From Serinicoccus marinus DSM 15273 (GTDB lineage: Bacteria; Actinomycetota; Actinomycetes; Actinomycetales; Dermatophilaceae): a DNA stretch of 64,000 nt. A program made the translations under genes and the position numbers. Shown here piece by piece: positions 17,093 through 25,924 of this stretch (its first letter is position 1; every line of letters starts with the position of its first letter). The notes below the pieces were generated by a model. It did no database searches. It was not told the origin of the DNA and saw only the letters and a list, made by a program, of their open reading frames with translations. Location of the stretch: the NCBI RefSeq assembly GCF_008386315.1, contig NZ_CP043808.1, positions 1,426,001 to 1,490,000 of the forward strand. Reading direction: 5' to 3'.

Positions 17093-18982
17093 TCAGCCGC
17101 GCGGGGGGCGGGAGCCGAACATGATGTCGTCCCAGCTGGGGACGCTGGTGCGGCCCTTGCGTCCGGACGTCGGCTTCGCGGCCGGCTCCTCGGGAGCGTC
17201 CTCCTCGACCGCGTCATCGACCTCCACCTGATCTGCGGCCGCCTCCTCGTCGGCGTGCTCCTGGGGTGCGTCGTCGGACGACGACGGCTCAGCGTCAGCC
17301 TCCTCGCTGACGGGCTCCTCGCCCACGGACTCCTCGCCCACGGACTCCTCGCCCACGGACTCCTCGCCCACGGACTCCTCGCCCACGGACTCCTCGCCGA
17401 CGGGCTCCTCGATCCCATGATCCGCGGAGACCTCGTCATCGAGAGGCGCTGCAGCCCTTTGGTCCGCGGCTGCCTCCTCGCGCACGGACTCCTCGGATGC
17501 GTCGCCGGACGACGACGACCCGTCGCCGACGTCGTCAGTCGGTTCCTTGACCTGGACGCCCTCCGCCTCCGGACCGGGCTCGCCCTTCTGAACATCTTCG
17601 GGCTGGGACTCCGCAGCAGCCGGCTCGTCCGCGAGGTCGGCACCCTCGAAGGCCTCGTCCTCGATGAGCACCTCGTCCTCGAGCAGCTCCCCGTCGCTGT
17701 CGCGCTCCTCCGCGGCCGACTCGTCGTGGCCGTCCGGCTCGTGGAGGTCGTCCTCCTGAGGCTGGCCCTCCTCGACCTCCAGGTCCTCGTCCTCCATCCC
17801 GAAGAACTCGTCGAAGGTGACCTCCTGCGGGTCGTGGCGGGTCCGGGCGAAGCTGCCCTCCGCCTCGACGCCCTCCTCCTCGTGCGCGGCGGGTGCCACC
17901 GACGGCAACCGCAGGCGACGCCGCTTGCGGCCCTTGCCACGGCCGACGGCGCGACGGGCCTCCTCCGGGGTGACCGGCTCGGGCTGCTCCTCCGGCTCCG
18001 GCTCGGCGACCACCTCAGGCTCCTCGACGACCTCCGGCTCGGCGACCACTTCAGGACCCGCCGCGACCTCGGGTGCCGGCTCGACGGCGACCGGGTCCTC
18101 TACGGGCTCATCCCCCGTCGGCCCCACCGGTGAGGGGGACTCCGGCGCCGAGCCCCGCGGGTGCGCGGCGGGCGGGTCGCCCATGGTGCCGGGGTCGTAG
18201 GGCAGGTCCTCCAGCGGGAGCACCTCGCCGGGCATCTCCCGCTGACCCGGCACGTGGCCCGGGTCGTCAGCCCCCTGGCGCGCGGCCGGCTGGGTGCGCC
18301 GACCGCGACGCTGGCGCCGCTCGCGCATCGTGGCCATGAGGTCGGCCGCGGCCTCGTCCTCGCCGTGGGACCCGCCGAGCAGCGGGTGGCCCGACAGCCC
18401 GCCGGGCAGCGCCTGCTCGTCCTCGCTCAGCCACCGGGCCTCGTCGTCGAGCGCTTCGACGGCACGCGAGCGCACGTCGTAGTGCCATGCCGCCCGGCGC
18501 TCACGCCCCCCGGCACCGAAGGCCACGATGACCGTCCACGGCTCCTGCGGCTCCCCGCGGGCGGCGTCCCACGACACCGCGGTGAGGTCGACGCCCCGGC
18601 TCTGCAGCCGCTCCCGGACCCGGCGGTCCAGGGTGTGCGACCCGTCGGTCCGCCCGCTCGCCCGCACCGGTGCGCGCTGCGCCAGCCCCACGACGTGCTC
18701 CCGCTCGGCGAGGACCGGGCCCTCGAACCGGCGCACCCGCTCCAGCTCCCACCCGGTCGAGGCGGCGACGTCCTCGGCCGGCTGCCCGGCCCGGATCATC
18801 GCCTGCACGTCGCGCGGGCTCACCGCCCGACGGCCCGCGCCCCCCGACTCGGCCTGCCGGGACCGCGGCCGCAGCGCGGCGCGCAGCCGGTCGTCGACCC
18901 GGACGGCATACTGCGACCCGTCGTCACCGGTGAGGACCAGACGACCACCCTCGTCGAGCTCGACGAACTGGAGCTGCTGCAT
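17093..18982 (-). CDS. sepH: Septation protein SepH (DUF3071)
   Basis: A 629-residue member of the SepH family, which in Streptomyces binds FtsZ and promotes Z-ring assembly. The conserved N-terminal domain (about residues 1-160) is present: MQQLQFVELDEGGRLVLTGDDG, VSPRDVQAMIRAGQPAEDVAASTGW (helix-turn-helix-like) and VTVGLAQ-type helix. The long middle and C-terminal region is acidic and low-complexity (Glu/Ala/Val), including five VGEES copies. The extreme C-terminus GRTSVPSWDDIMFGSRPP is the family tail. ATG at 18982; 72 bp separate it from the divergent TRIC gene. Length is above typical because of the acidic tract. Confidence 0.9.
   Translation of the reverse strand: MQQLQFVELDEGGRLVLTGDDGSQYAVRVDDRLRAALRPRSRQAESGGAGRRAVSPRDVQAMIRAGQPAEDVAASTGWELERVRRFEGPVLAEREHVVGLAQRAPVRASGRTDGSHTLDRRVRERLQSRGVDLTAVSWDAARGEPQEPWTVIVAFGAGGRERRAAWHYDVRSRAVEALDDEARWLSEDEQALPGGLSGHPLLGGSHGEDEAAADLMATMRERRQRRGRRTQPAARQGADDPGHVPGQREMPGEVLPLEDLPYDPGTMGDPPAAHPRGSAPESPSPVGPTGDEPVEDPVAVEPAPEVAAGPEVVAEPEVVEEPEVVAEPEPEEQPEPVTPEEARRAVGRGKGRKRRRLRLPSVAPAAHEEEGVEAEGSFARTRHDPQEVTFDEFFGMEDEDLEVEEGQPQEDDLHEPDGHDESAAEERDSDGELLEDEVLIEDEAFEGADLADEPAAAESQPEDVQKGEPGPEAEGVQVKEPTDDVGDGSSSSGDASEESVREEAAADQRAAAPLDDEVSADHGIEEPVGEESVGEESVGEESVGEESVGEESVGEEPVSEEADAEPSSSDDAPQEHADEEAAADQVEVDDAVEEDAPEEPAAKPTSGRKGRTSVPSWDDIMFGSRPPRG
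17326..17400 (-). repeat. sepH: 15-bp tandem repeat within sepH
   Basis: Five head-to-tail copies of a 15-base unit (plus strand CGGACTCCTCGCCCA, last copy GCCGA) encode five VGEES pentapeptides. Flanking degenerate copies encode GEEPV on each side. Near-identity at the DNA level implies recent expansion and probable length variation between strains. Confidence 0.95.
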
Positions 18983-19039
18983 GGTTGACCACTGTGCCAC
19001 CCCGCCCGGACCGCCCGCGGGAGGGCACGCCGCGCGGGA

Positions 19040-19054
19040 TACCCTGAACGGGCC
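19040..19054 (+). promoter_or_regulatory. Leaderless-type promoter of the TRIC channel gene
   Basis: TACCCT (19040-19045) fits TANNNT, with 9 bases to the ATG at 19055 and no ribosome-binding site between. Confidence 0.4.
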
Positions 19055-19729
19055 ATGATCGCCGCTTCCGCCGATGTGCGTCTCGCCCTCGATCTCGCGG
19101 GGATCTTCGTCTTCGCGCTGTCGGGTGGGCTGGTCGCGGTGCGGGCCCGGCTCGACCTCTTCGGCGTCGCGGTCCTCGCCTGGGTGAGCGGCCTGGGCGG
19201 CGGCATCATCCGCGACGTCTTCCTCGGCGACGTCCCTCCCGACGGCATCAGCAACCCCTGGTACGTCCTCACCGTCCTGCTCGCCGGCCTGGTCGTCTTC
19301 GCCTTCCACGGCCTCTTCGTCGACCTCTCCCGTCACCGGCCCAGGCTGCGGCTGCACCGGATCAGCCAGGCCGTGAAGTACCTCGACGCCGTCGGGCTCG
19401 CGACCTTCGCCGTGGCGGGTGCTCTCAAGGCCGTGGTCCTGGGCGCGCCACCGCTGGCAGCCGTCTTCGTCGGCGGCATCACCGCCGTCGGCGGTGGGGT
19501 CATCCGCGACGTGCTCGTGGGTCAGGTGCCCGAGGTGCTCCGCCGCGAGCTGTATGCCGTGCCCGCCCTGCTCGGCGCTGCGGTCGTGGTCACCGCGGCC
19601 GAGCTCGGACAGCTGTCCTTCCTGGTGGTCTGGTCCACCCTGGCCCTCGTGCTGGGGATCCGGGTCGCCGCCATCGTCTTCGACCTGCACGCCCCGACCC
19701 CCATCCCCTCTCGAGGAGACGCAGCATGA
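19055..19729 (+). CDS. TRIC-type cation channel family protein (UPF0126)
   Basis: A 224-residue integral membrane protein with seven predicted helices built from an internal duplication. Each half carries the signature GGGIIRDVFLGDVP (about residues 48-61) or GGGVIRDVLVGQVP (about 145-158). Prokaryotic TRIC homologues form monovalent-cation channels. The 3' end (ATGA) overlaps the ferrochelatase start, so co-translation is likely, though a functional tie to haem synthesis is not evident. The C-terminus is short and cytoplasmic (HAPTPIPSRGDAA). Confidence 0.88.
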   Translation: MIAASADVRLALDLAGIFVFALSGGLVAVRARLDLFGVAVLAWVSGLGGGIIRDVFLGDVPPDGISNPWYVLTVLLAGLVVFAFHGLFVDLSRHRPRLRLHRISQAVKYLDAVGLATFAVAGALKAVVLGAPPLAAVFVGGITAVGGGVIRDVLVGQVPEVLRRELYAVPALLGAAVVVTAAELGQLSFLVVWSTLALVLGIRVAAIVFDLHAPTPIPSRGDAA

Positions 19730-20967
19730 GCAACCCCATGACCGACCCCAGCGACGCCGCCGACCCGGGAGTCGCCGACCCCGCGGCCACCGGACCCGAG
19801 GCCGGCTCGGCGCAGGACGAGGTCGTCGCCGAGCTCGAGGAGACCCTGCAGGAGTCGGAGGAGAACGACCTCTTCCCCTACCAGGCGATCGTCCTCACCT
19901 CCTTCGGCGGCCCGGAGGGCCCGGACGAGGTCATGCCGTTCCTGCGCCGGGTCACCGGCGGTCGGGGCATCCCCGACGAGCGGCTCGCGGAGGTCGCCGA
20001 GCACTACTACGAGTTCGGCGGCAAGAGCCCGATCAACGACCAGAACCGCGCGCTCATCGAGGCGATCCGGGCCGAGCTCGCCCGTCGCGAGCTGACCATC
20101 CCCGTGCTCTTCGGCAACCGCAACTCCGAGCCGTTCCTCGCCGACGCCTTCCGGCAGGCCGCCGCCGAGGGCATGACCCGGCTGCTGTCGGTGACCACCA
20201 GCGCCTACTCCTGCTACTCCTCCTGCCGGCAGTACCGCGAGGACATCGCGGCGGCCCAGGAGGAGCTGCGCGCCGACGGGCAGGAGGTGCACGTGGACAA
20301 GGTGCGGCAGTACTGGAACCACCCCGGCTTCTCCGGCACCAACGCCCGCATCGTCACCGAGGCGGTCCGGCAGCGGATGGAGTCGAGCGGCTCCGTCGAC
20401 GCTCCGCACCTGGTCTTCGTCACCCACTCCCTCCCGGTCGCCATGGACGACACGTCCGGGCCCGGGGACGAGGAGGGCAACCTCTACTCCGCGCAGCACA
20501 CCGAGCTCGCCGCCGCGATCAGCCGCGAGGTCTCGGCCACGCTCGGCGTCGAGGTCGAGCACGACCTGACCTACTGCTCGCGCTCCGGCCCGCCGAGCCA
20601 GCCGTGGCTCGAGCCGGACGTCAACGACCACCTGCGCGAGCTCGCAGCCCAAGGGGTGACCGACGTCGTCGTGGCCCCCATCGGCTTCGTCTCCGACCAC
20701 ATGGAGGTCGCCTTCGACCTCGACACCGAGGCCGCCGAGACCGCCGAGGAGCTCGGCATCCACATGCTGCGCGTGCCGACCGTCGGCACCGATACCGAGT
20801 TCGTCATGGGCCTGGTCGACCTCGCGCTGGAGCGCGCCGCGCAGGCGCGGGACGAGGACGTCGAGCGACCCACCTGGCCAGGTGGCGAGCCGCGCCCCTC
20901 GATCTGCCGCCCCGGTTGCTGCCCCAACCTGCGTCAGGCGAAGCCGGCGGCCTGCGGGAGCGACTGA
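19726..20967 (+). CDS. cpfC: Coproporphyrin ferrochelatase
   Basis: A 413-residue ferrochelatase inserting Fe2+ into coproporphyrin III in the actinobacterial haem route. The first 45 residues are an acidic, poorly conserved extension. The core has AIVLTSFGGPEGPDEVMPFLRRVT, YYEFGGKSPIN, TSAYSCYSSCRQYRED, the catalytic-histidine loop FVTHSLPVAMD, YCSRSGPPSQPWLEPD and APIGFVSDHMEV. The tail CRPGCCPNLRQ..C, with an internal Cys in SSCRQY, matches the [2Fe-2S] cluster pattern known for some bacterial ferrochelatases. ATG overlaps the TRIC stop, and the stop overlaps the next ATG (TGATG). Confidence 0.92.
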   Translation: MSNPMTDPSDAADPGVADPAATGPEAGSAQDEVVAELEETLQESEENDLFPYQAIVLTSFGGPEGPDEVMPFLRRVTGGRGIPDERLAEVAEHYYEFGGKSPINDQNRALIEAIRAELARRELTIPVLFGNRNSEPFLADAFRQAAAEGMTRLLSVTTSAYSCYSSCRQYREDIAAAQEELRADGQEVHVDKVRQYWNHPGFSGTNARIVTEAVRQRMESSGSVDAPHLVFVTHSLPVAMDDTSGPGDEEGNLYSAQHTELAAAISREVSATLGVEVEHDLTYCSRSGPPSQPWLEPDVNDHLRELAAQGVTDVVVAPIGFVSDHMEVAFDLDTEAAETAEELGIHMLRVPTVGTDTEFVMGLVDLALERAAQARDEDVERPTWPGGEPRPSICRPGCCPNLRQAKPAACGSD

Positions 20968-21845
20968 TGGACGGCGCGCCCGACCTTGAGGGCGCCCCTG
21001 ACCCGCACCAGGTCCCGCCCGACGAACGGGCCGAGCTGGAGCGCCTCGCGGTCGACCTGGCCGCGGAGACCGGGGCGCTCATCCGCGAGGAGCGGCCGGA
21101 CGGGCTGGGCGTGGCCCACACCAAGAGCAGCGACCTCGACGTCGTCACCGAGATGGACACCCGCGCCGAGGCGCTGCTGCGGGACCGCCTCGCCGCGGCC
21201 CGACCCGAGGACGGCGTGCTCGGCGAGGAGGGCGGCCACGGGGCGGGGAGCACCGGACTCACCTGGGTCCTGGACCCCATCGACGGCACCGTCAACTACC
21301 TCTACGACCTCCCCTCGTATGCCGTCTCCGTCGCGGTCGTGCTCGGTGACCCCACGACGCCGGGCGCCTGGACGCCGGTCGTCGGCGCGGTGATCAACCC
21401 CCGCACCGACGAGGTCTTCCACGCGCGCGCCGGGGGTGGCGCCCGGGTGACGGGACGCGGGACGACCCGGTCGCTGGCCGTCGGGAGCCAGGACCGGCTG
21501 GAGTCGGCGCTGCTCGCCACCGGTTTCTCCTACGACCGCGCGGTGAGGCGGGGCCAGGCGGCGGTCGTCTCCGACCTGCTGCCCCGCGTGCGCGACGTCC
21601 GACGGATGGGTGCCGCGGCTCTCGACCTGTGCCATGTCGCAGCCGGCAGCGTGGACGGCTACTGGGAGAGCGGGCTGCAGCCGTGGGACCTCGCGGCAGG
21701 GTGGCTCGTCGTCACCGAGGCCGGCGGCGTGGTCACCGGACCGGGCGGCTCGGGCCCGCCCTCGGGTGACCTCGTGCTCGCCGCCAACGCGACCCTCCAT
21801 CCCGTGCTGAGCGACGAGATCGACCGGCTCTCCGGCCGCCCCTGA
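20967..21845 (+). CDS. Inositol monophosphatase family protein
   Basis: A 292-residue Mg2+-dependent, lithium-sensitive-type phosphatase. It carries GEEGG (metal Glu), the core WVLDPIDGTVNYLYDLPSYAVSVAV, and the C-terminal WDLAAGWLVVTEAGG motif. This position next to DUF4193 and dut corresponds to the suhB gene of mycobacteria, supporting inositol-1-phosphatase activity, but sugar phosphates or PAP cannot be excluded. Translation is coupled to cpfC through TGATG. Confidence 0.85.
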   Translation: MDGAPDLEGAPDPHQVPPDERAELERLAVDLAAETGALIREERPDGLGVAHTKSSDLDVVTEMDTRAEALLRDRLAAARPEDGVLGEEGGHGAGSTGLTWVLDPIDGTVNYLYDLPSYAVSVAVVLGDPTTPGAWTPVVGAVINPRTDEVFHARAGGGARVTGRGTTRSLAVGSQDRLESALLATGFSYDRAVRRGQAAVVSDLLPRVRDVRRMGAAALDLCHVAAGSVDGYWESGLQPWDLAAGWLVVTEAGGVVTGPGGSGPPSGDLVLAANATLHPVLSDEIDRLSGRP

Positions 21846-21996
21846 GCGCCCGTCCGATACCGCCTCGCGCGGCCCGGGGCGGATAGGGCATACTCCCGCG
21901 CGGCGGATGTGCACCGGCGGCCGGCGGCGGGCACAAAATCGAGGCTCTCGGCGTTCTGGGACGACGAGACCACGTGGCGATGGCAAGAGAGGCAAG

Positions 21997-22293
21997 ATGG
22001 CGACCGACTACGACGCACCACGCAAGAACGACGACGAGCTCAACGAGGACTCGATCGAGGAGCTGAAGGCTCGGCGCAACGACAAGTCGGGCAGTGTCGA
22101 CGTCGACGAGACCGAGCAGGCCGAGGGCTTCGAGCTCCCGGGGGCGGACCTGTCCGACCAGGAGCTGTCGGTGCACGTGCTGCCCCGGCAGCAGGACGAG
22201 TTCACCTGCTCGCGCTGCTTCCTCGTGCACCACCGCAGCCAGCTGGCCAAGGAGGTCGGGGGGATGCCGGTGTGCACGGAGTGCGCAGCCTGA
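21997..22293 (+). CDS. DUF4193 family protein
   Basis: A 98-residue actinobacterial protein. The N-terminal half is acidic ([27 protein letters not shown]). The C-terminus holds a zinc-ribbon-like CSRC...CTEC ([28 protein letters not shown]), typical of DUF4193. It is preceded by AGAGGCAAG at ribosome-binding distance. Conserved genome position beside dut and suhB. The 150 bp upstream hold a possible -10 (CATACT at about 21889). Function is unknown; an RNA-polymerase-associated role would be speculative. Confidence 0.88.
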   Translation: MATDYDAPRKNDDELNEDSIEELKARRNDKSGSVDVDETEQAEGFELPGADLSDQELSVHVLPRQQDEFTCSRCFLVHHRSQLAKEVGGMPVCTECAA

Positions 22294-22314
22294 GCATGAT
22301 GCCGACGCCGTCAC

Positions 22315-22345
22315 GGGCGGGGACGGTCACCGGCCGTCCCCGCCC
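22315..22345 (+). terminator. Strong hairpin between DUF4193 gene and dut
   Basis: A perfect 12-bp stem (GGGCGGGGACGG / CCGTCCCCGCCC) with loop TCACCGG follows the DUF4193 stop by 22 bases. No T-run. It separates that gene from dut, which has its own leaderless-type promoter 11 bases further on. Confidence 0.75.
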
Positions 22346-22355
22346 GGCGGGCGGC

Positions 22356-22361
22356 TACCCT
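22356..22361 (+). promoter_or_regulatory. dut: -10 element of the dut promoter
   Basis: TACCCT matches TANNNT. It lies 2 bases before one ATG (22364) and 8 bases before a second (22370). The spacing makes 22370 the likely leaderless start. Confidence 0.5.
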
Positions 22362-22369
22362 CGATGACC

Positions 22370-22866
22370 ATGCCCCCCGAGCCGCAGACCGTCCCCGTCG
22401 CGCTGCGACGGCTGGACCGCGGCCTGCCCGTGCCCACCCGGGCGCGACCCGGCGACGCCGGGGTCGACCTGCATGCGCGGGAGGACGTCAGCATCGCGCC
22501 GGGGGAGCGCGTGCTCGTGGGCACCGGCGTGGCGCTCGCCGTCCCCGAGGGGTATGCCGCTTTCGTCCACCCCCGCTCCGGGCTCGCGGCCCGGCACGGC
22601 CTGACGATCGTCAACGCTCCCGGCACGGTCGACTCCGGCTACCGCGGCGAGATCTTCGTCAACCTGCTCAACACCGACCGGCGGACGCCGGTGGACGTGC
22701 AGCGCGGCGACCGTGTCGCCCAGCTCGTCGTCCAGCAGGTGGCCCGTCCCGTCTTCACCGAGGTCGAGGACCTGGGCGAGTCGGCGCGCGGCGCCGGCGG
22801 CCACGGGCATACCGGCCGCTCCACCCCCTCCCGGCGACCGCCGGACCGACCCAGCGGAAGGACTGA
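22370..22866 (+). CDS. dut: dUTP diphosphatase; frame lost near the 3' end
   Basis: Hydrolyses dUTP to dUMP and pyrophosphate. All five dUTPase motifs are present: [45 protein letters not shown] and the C-terminal arm [11 protein letters not shown]. After the arm the frame has no stop and runs straight into the DUF3710 gene. A TGA exists at 22864-22866 in another frame, and 22370-22866 is one base short of a multiple of three, so one missing base after about 22815 would restore a normal protein of about 165 residues. The start at 22370 is favoured over 22364 because the -10 box lies 8 bases upstream. Confidence 0.8.
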
Positions 22867-22873
22867 GCCACCC

Positions 22874-23782
22874 GTGGCACTCTTCGGCCGACGCAAGACC
22901 AAGCAGCTCAGCGACGACGAGCTCCTCCTCGACGAGGAGGACACCGTCGCCGTCCGGCCCGAGCCCGCCGAGGGGGAGCCGGGGGTCGACCGGGACTGGG
23001 TGCGCGCCGAGGACGGGCCCTACGACATCACCGAGTGGCCGGAGGTGGACGGCGGCATCGACCTCGGTGCCCTGCGGATCCCGTCGGTCAAGGGGATGCA
23101 GCTGCGCCTCGACATCGAGCAGAGCTCCGGGCGCGTCATCGGCGCCACCCTCGGGTTCGGCGCCTCGCAGGCGCAGGTGCAGGTCTTCGCGGCGCCCCGC
23201 ACCGAGGGCATCTGGGAGGAGCTGCGGACTGAGATCGCGCGCGGCCTGGTCGACTCCGGGGGAGCGGCCGAGGTCGTCGACGGACGCATGGGCAAGGAGC
23301 TGCGGGCTCGTATGCCCGGCCGCGCCCCGGACGGGCGCGTCGCCTACCAGCCGGCCCGCTTCGTCGGCGTGGACGGACCCCGGTGGTTCCTCCGCGTCGT
23401 GATCGGCGGCCCGGCCGCGACCGACGACCACCAGGTCCGCGGCATCCTGTCCTTCGTCCGGCGCATCGTGGTGACCCGTGGCGACGAGCCCCGCCCGCCG
23501 CGCGAGGTCCTCACCTTGACCCCGCCCCAGGGCTTCGCGGAGGCCGTCGCCAAGGAGGCGGAGGCGCGGCGCGAGCAGCAGGAGCAGGCCCGGCGCGCCG
23601 CGGCGGCCGAGGCCGTCCGCAAGGCACCCTCCGCGAGCGGCTCGAGCGACGCCACGGCGGTCGCGGGTGTCGGGCTGTCAACCGGGGACGCGGCGGACAC
23701 CTCGGGCGGGGCAGCGGCCTCCGCGCCGGAGCCGGCACCCACCGACGCGCCGAAGGCCCCGCGCAACCCCGACTTCACATGA
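22874..23782 (+). CDS. DUF3710 family protein
   Basis: A 302-residue actinobacterial protein of unknown function, recognised by [46 protein letters not shown] and [17 protein letters not shown]. The C-terminal about 70 residues are Ala/Glu-rich and disordered. The GTG at 22874 is preceded by GGAAGGACTGA. In the given sequence it is in frame with dut, giving an apparent fusion that is probably artefactual. The TGA overlaps the next ATG (ATGA), so translation with DUF3159 is coupled. The dut-DUF3710-DUF3159 order is conserved in actinobacteria. Confidence 0.85.
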   Translation: MALFGRRKTKQLSDDELLLDEEDTVAVRPEPAEGEPGVDRDWVRAEDGPYDITEWPEVDGGIDLGALRIPSVKGMQLRLDIEQSSGRVIGATLGFGASQAQVQVFAAPRTEGIWEELRTEIARGLVDSGGAAEVVDGRMGKELRARMPGRAPDGRVAYQPARFVGVDGPRWFLRVVIGGPAATDDHQVRGILSFVRRIVVTRGDEPRPPREVLTLTPPQGFAEAVAKEAEARREQQEQARRAAAAEAVRKAPSASGSSDATAVAGVGLSTGDAADTSGGAAASAPEPAPTDAPKAPRNPDFT

Positions 23783-24519
23783 CCGACCACGGGCCGGGGC
23801 AGGAGCCCGCGGCAGGGTCCGTCGGGTCCACCGGCTCGGCGCAGGAGACCGTCGAGCAGGTCATCCGCCGGCGGATCAGCGAGGCCCTCGGCGGGTGGTA
23901 CGGCTCGCTGGAGACGGCGCTGCCGACGGTCGCCTTCGTGACCACCTGGCTCGTCACCGATGCCGTCCGTCCGGCCGTGGTGGCCGCGGCGGCGCTGCTG
24001 GTCGTGCTCACGGTGATCCGCGGGTTCGTCGGCGGCTCGTGGCGCTTCCTCGGCTCGGCGATCTTCGCGACCGGCATCGCCGCCTTCTTCGCGCTGCGCT
24101 CCGGCGAGGCCCAGGACGCCTTCCTCCCCGGGATCCTGGTGAGCGGGCTCTACGGGGTGGCCGCCCTGGTGTCGATCCTGACGCGCTGGCCCCTGCTGGG
24201 CTTCATCGTCGCCCTCGGCGACCCCGACTTCGCCGAGCGACCCACCGCCTGGCGCCGCGACCCCGGCCTGGTCGCGGTCTGCGCCCGTCTCACCTGGGTG
24301 CTCGTCGCGCTCTTCGCGCTGCGCGTCGCGATCATGCTGCCGCTCTACCTCGCCGAGCAGGTCGCCTGGCTGGGCGTGACCAAGATCGTGCTGAGCTGGC
24401 CGGCCTACCTGCTGGCCGTGGTGGTCATGGGCTGGATGCTCGCGACCGGACGCACCCCCGCCCAGCCCCAGGACGACGCGAGCGGGACGGCCGCGATCGA
24501 CCCGACGCAGGGTCGCTGA
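23779..24519 (+). CDS. DUF3159 family membrane protein
   Basis: A 246-residue integral membrane protein with about six helices. A short polar N-terminus leads to [33 protein letters not shown], then paired helices and the loop [39 protein letters not shown], characteristic of DUF3159. Function unknown; it resembles the intracellular-septation-protein-A/YciB type of small membrane protein in helix layout. ATGA overlap with DUF3710; the next gene begins 2 bases after its stop. Confidence 0.83.
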   Translation: MTDHGPGQEPAAGSVGSTGSAQETVEQVIRRRISEALGGWYGSLETALPTVAFVTTWLVTDAVRPAVVAAAALLVVLTVIRGFVGGSWRFLGSAIFATGIAAFFALRSGEAQDAFLPGILVSGLYGVAALVSILTRWPLLGFIVALGDPDFAERPTAWRRDPGLVAVCARLTWVLVALFALRVAIMLPLYLAEQVAWLGVTKIVLSWPAYLLAVVVMGWMLATGRTPAQPQDDASGTAAIDPTQGR

Positions 24520-24520
24520 G

Positions 24521-25909
24521 GTGCCGGGCACCGACGCGGCCGCGGTCCCGGCGGTCGGCGACGAGTTGGACCTCCTCGTCGGCCCGGTGGCGCACGGCGG
24601 CCACTGCGTGGCCAGGGTCGGGGACACCGACGACGGCCTCGTCGTCTTCGTCCGGCACGCCCTGCCGGGGGAGCAGGTGCGGGCGCGCGTGACCGGCGTC
24701 GGCAGCGGCGGCCGCTTCCTGCGCGCCGACGCCGTCACGGTCCACCGTGCCTCGCCGGACCGGGTCGAGCCCCCGTGCCCCTTCTCCGGCCCGGGACGCT
24801 GCGGCGGGTGCGACTGGCAGCACGCCGACCTCGCGGCGCAGCGCGCGCTCAAGGCGGAGGTCGTCACCGAGCAGCTGCTGCGGGTCGGTGGCCTGGGGCC
24901 GGAGGAGGTCCGCCGCCTCGGCGGGGGAGCGGAGCTGGTCTGCGACCCGGTCCCCGGTGACGACCACGGCCTGCGGTGGCGCACCCGGGTCGAGGTGGCG
25001 CTGCGACAGGTGCCCGGGCTCCCGCCCGTCTCCGGCCTGCGGGCGCACCGCTCGCACGAGGTGGTCGACGTCGACGACTGCCGCATCGCCGCACCCGGCG
25101 TGGTCGGCACCGGGGTCTTCGCCGCCGCGCAGGAGCTCGTCCCCGGCACGACCGGGCGGTCCCGGGCCGCGGACGTGGTCACCGCCCTGGACGTCGTCGC
25201 CCCGGCGGTGGGCGAGCCGGTCGTCGTCCCCCTCGCGGCGCCCTCCGGCGGCCACCGTTCCCGGGGCCGCCGCCAGGGCACGGGTCGGCGGGCGGCCCGC
25301 CGACCCCCGGTGCCGGTGGGTGCGGTCCCCCAGGTGATCGAGCGGGTCGGCGAGCGCGACTTCACCGTCTCCGCCCGCGGGTTCTGGCAGGTGCACCCCG
25401 GGGCCGCCGCCACCTTCACCGAGCAGGTCCTGGCCTGGCTCGACCCGCAGCCGGGGGAGAGCGCCCTGGACCTGTATGCCGGCGTCGGGCTCTTCGCCGC
25501 GCCCCTCGCCGACGCGGTCGGCCCGGAGGGCCGCGTGCTCGCCGTCGAGGCGGACGAGGAAGCGACGCGGTCCGCGCGCGGCAACCTGTCGGCATACCCC
25601 TGGGCGCGGGCGGTCGCCGAGCCGACCGCCGCCGCCCTGGAGCGGCTGGTGGCCGACGGGGAGCGGGTGGACCTCGTCGTCCTCGACCCACCGCGCAGCG
25701 GCGCCGGCGGCGACGTCGTCCGTGCCCTCGCCGCGCTGCGTCCCCGCGCGGTCGTCCACGTCGCCTGCGACCCGGCGGCGCTGGCCCGCGACCTCGCGAC
25801 CGCCCGCGAGGCCGGGCTGGAGCCGGAGGCGCTGCGGGTGCTGGACGCCTTCCCGATGACCCACCACGTGGAGTGCCTGGCGCTGCTGCGCCCCGGCGAC
25901 CCGCGCTGA
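24521..25909 (+). CDS. Class I SAM-dependent RNA methyltransferase, TrmA/RumA-like
   Basis: A 462-residue predicted 5-methyluridine RNA methyltransferase. A TRAM-like beta domain (about residues 10-75) is followed by an Fe-S-type cysteine cluster (CPFSGPGRCGGCDWQH) and a Rossmann domain with DLYAGVGLFAAPLAD (SAM motif I), VDLVVLDPPRSGAGGDVV and HVACDPAALARDL, which holds the nucleophilic Cys. The insert at about residues 240-265 is Arg-rich. GTG start 2 bases after the DUF3159 stop. In mycobacteria a homologue lies in the same neighbourhood. Whether it modifies tRNA or rRNA is unknown. Confidence 0.88.
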   Translation: MPGTDAAAVPAVGDELDLLVGPVAHGGHCVARVGDTDDGLVVFVRHALPGEQVRARVTGVGSGGRFLRADAVTVHRASPDRVEPPCPFSGPGRCGGCDWQHADLAAQRALKAEVVTEQLLRVGGLGPEEVRRLGGGAELVCDPVPGDDHGLRWRTRVEVALRQVPGLPPVSGLRAHRSHEVVDVDDCRIAAPGVVGTGVFAAAQELVPGTTGRSRAADVVTALDVVAPAVGEPVVVPLAAPSGGHRSRGRRQGTGRRAARRPPVPVGAVPQVIERVGERDFTVSARGFWQVHPGAAATFTEQVLAWLDPQPGESALDLYAGVGLFAAPLADAVGPEGRVLAVEADEEATRSARGNLSAYPWARAVAEPTAAALERLVADGERVDLVVLDPPRSGAGGDVVRALAALRPRAVVHVACDPAALARDLATAREAGLEPEALRVLDAFPMTHHVECLALLRPGDPR

Positions 25910-25924
25910 ACGATGAGAGGCACC

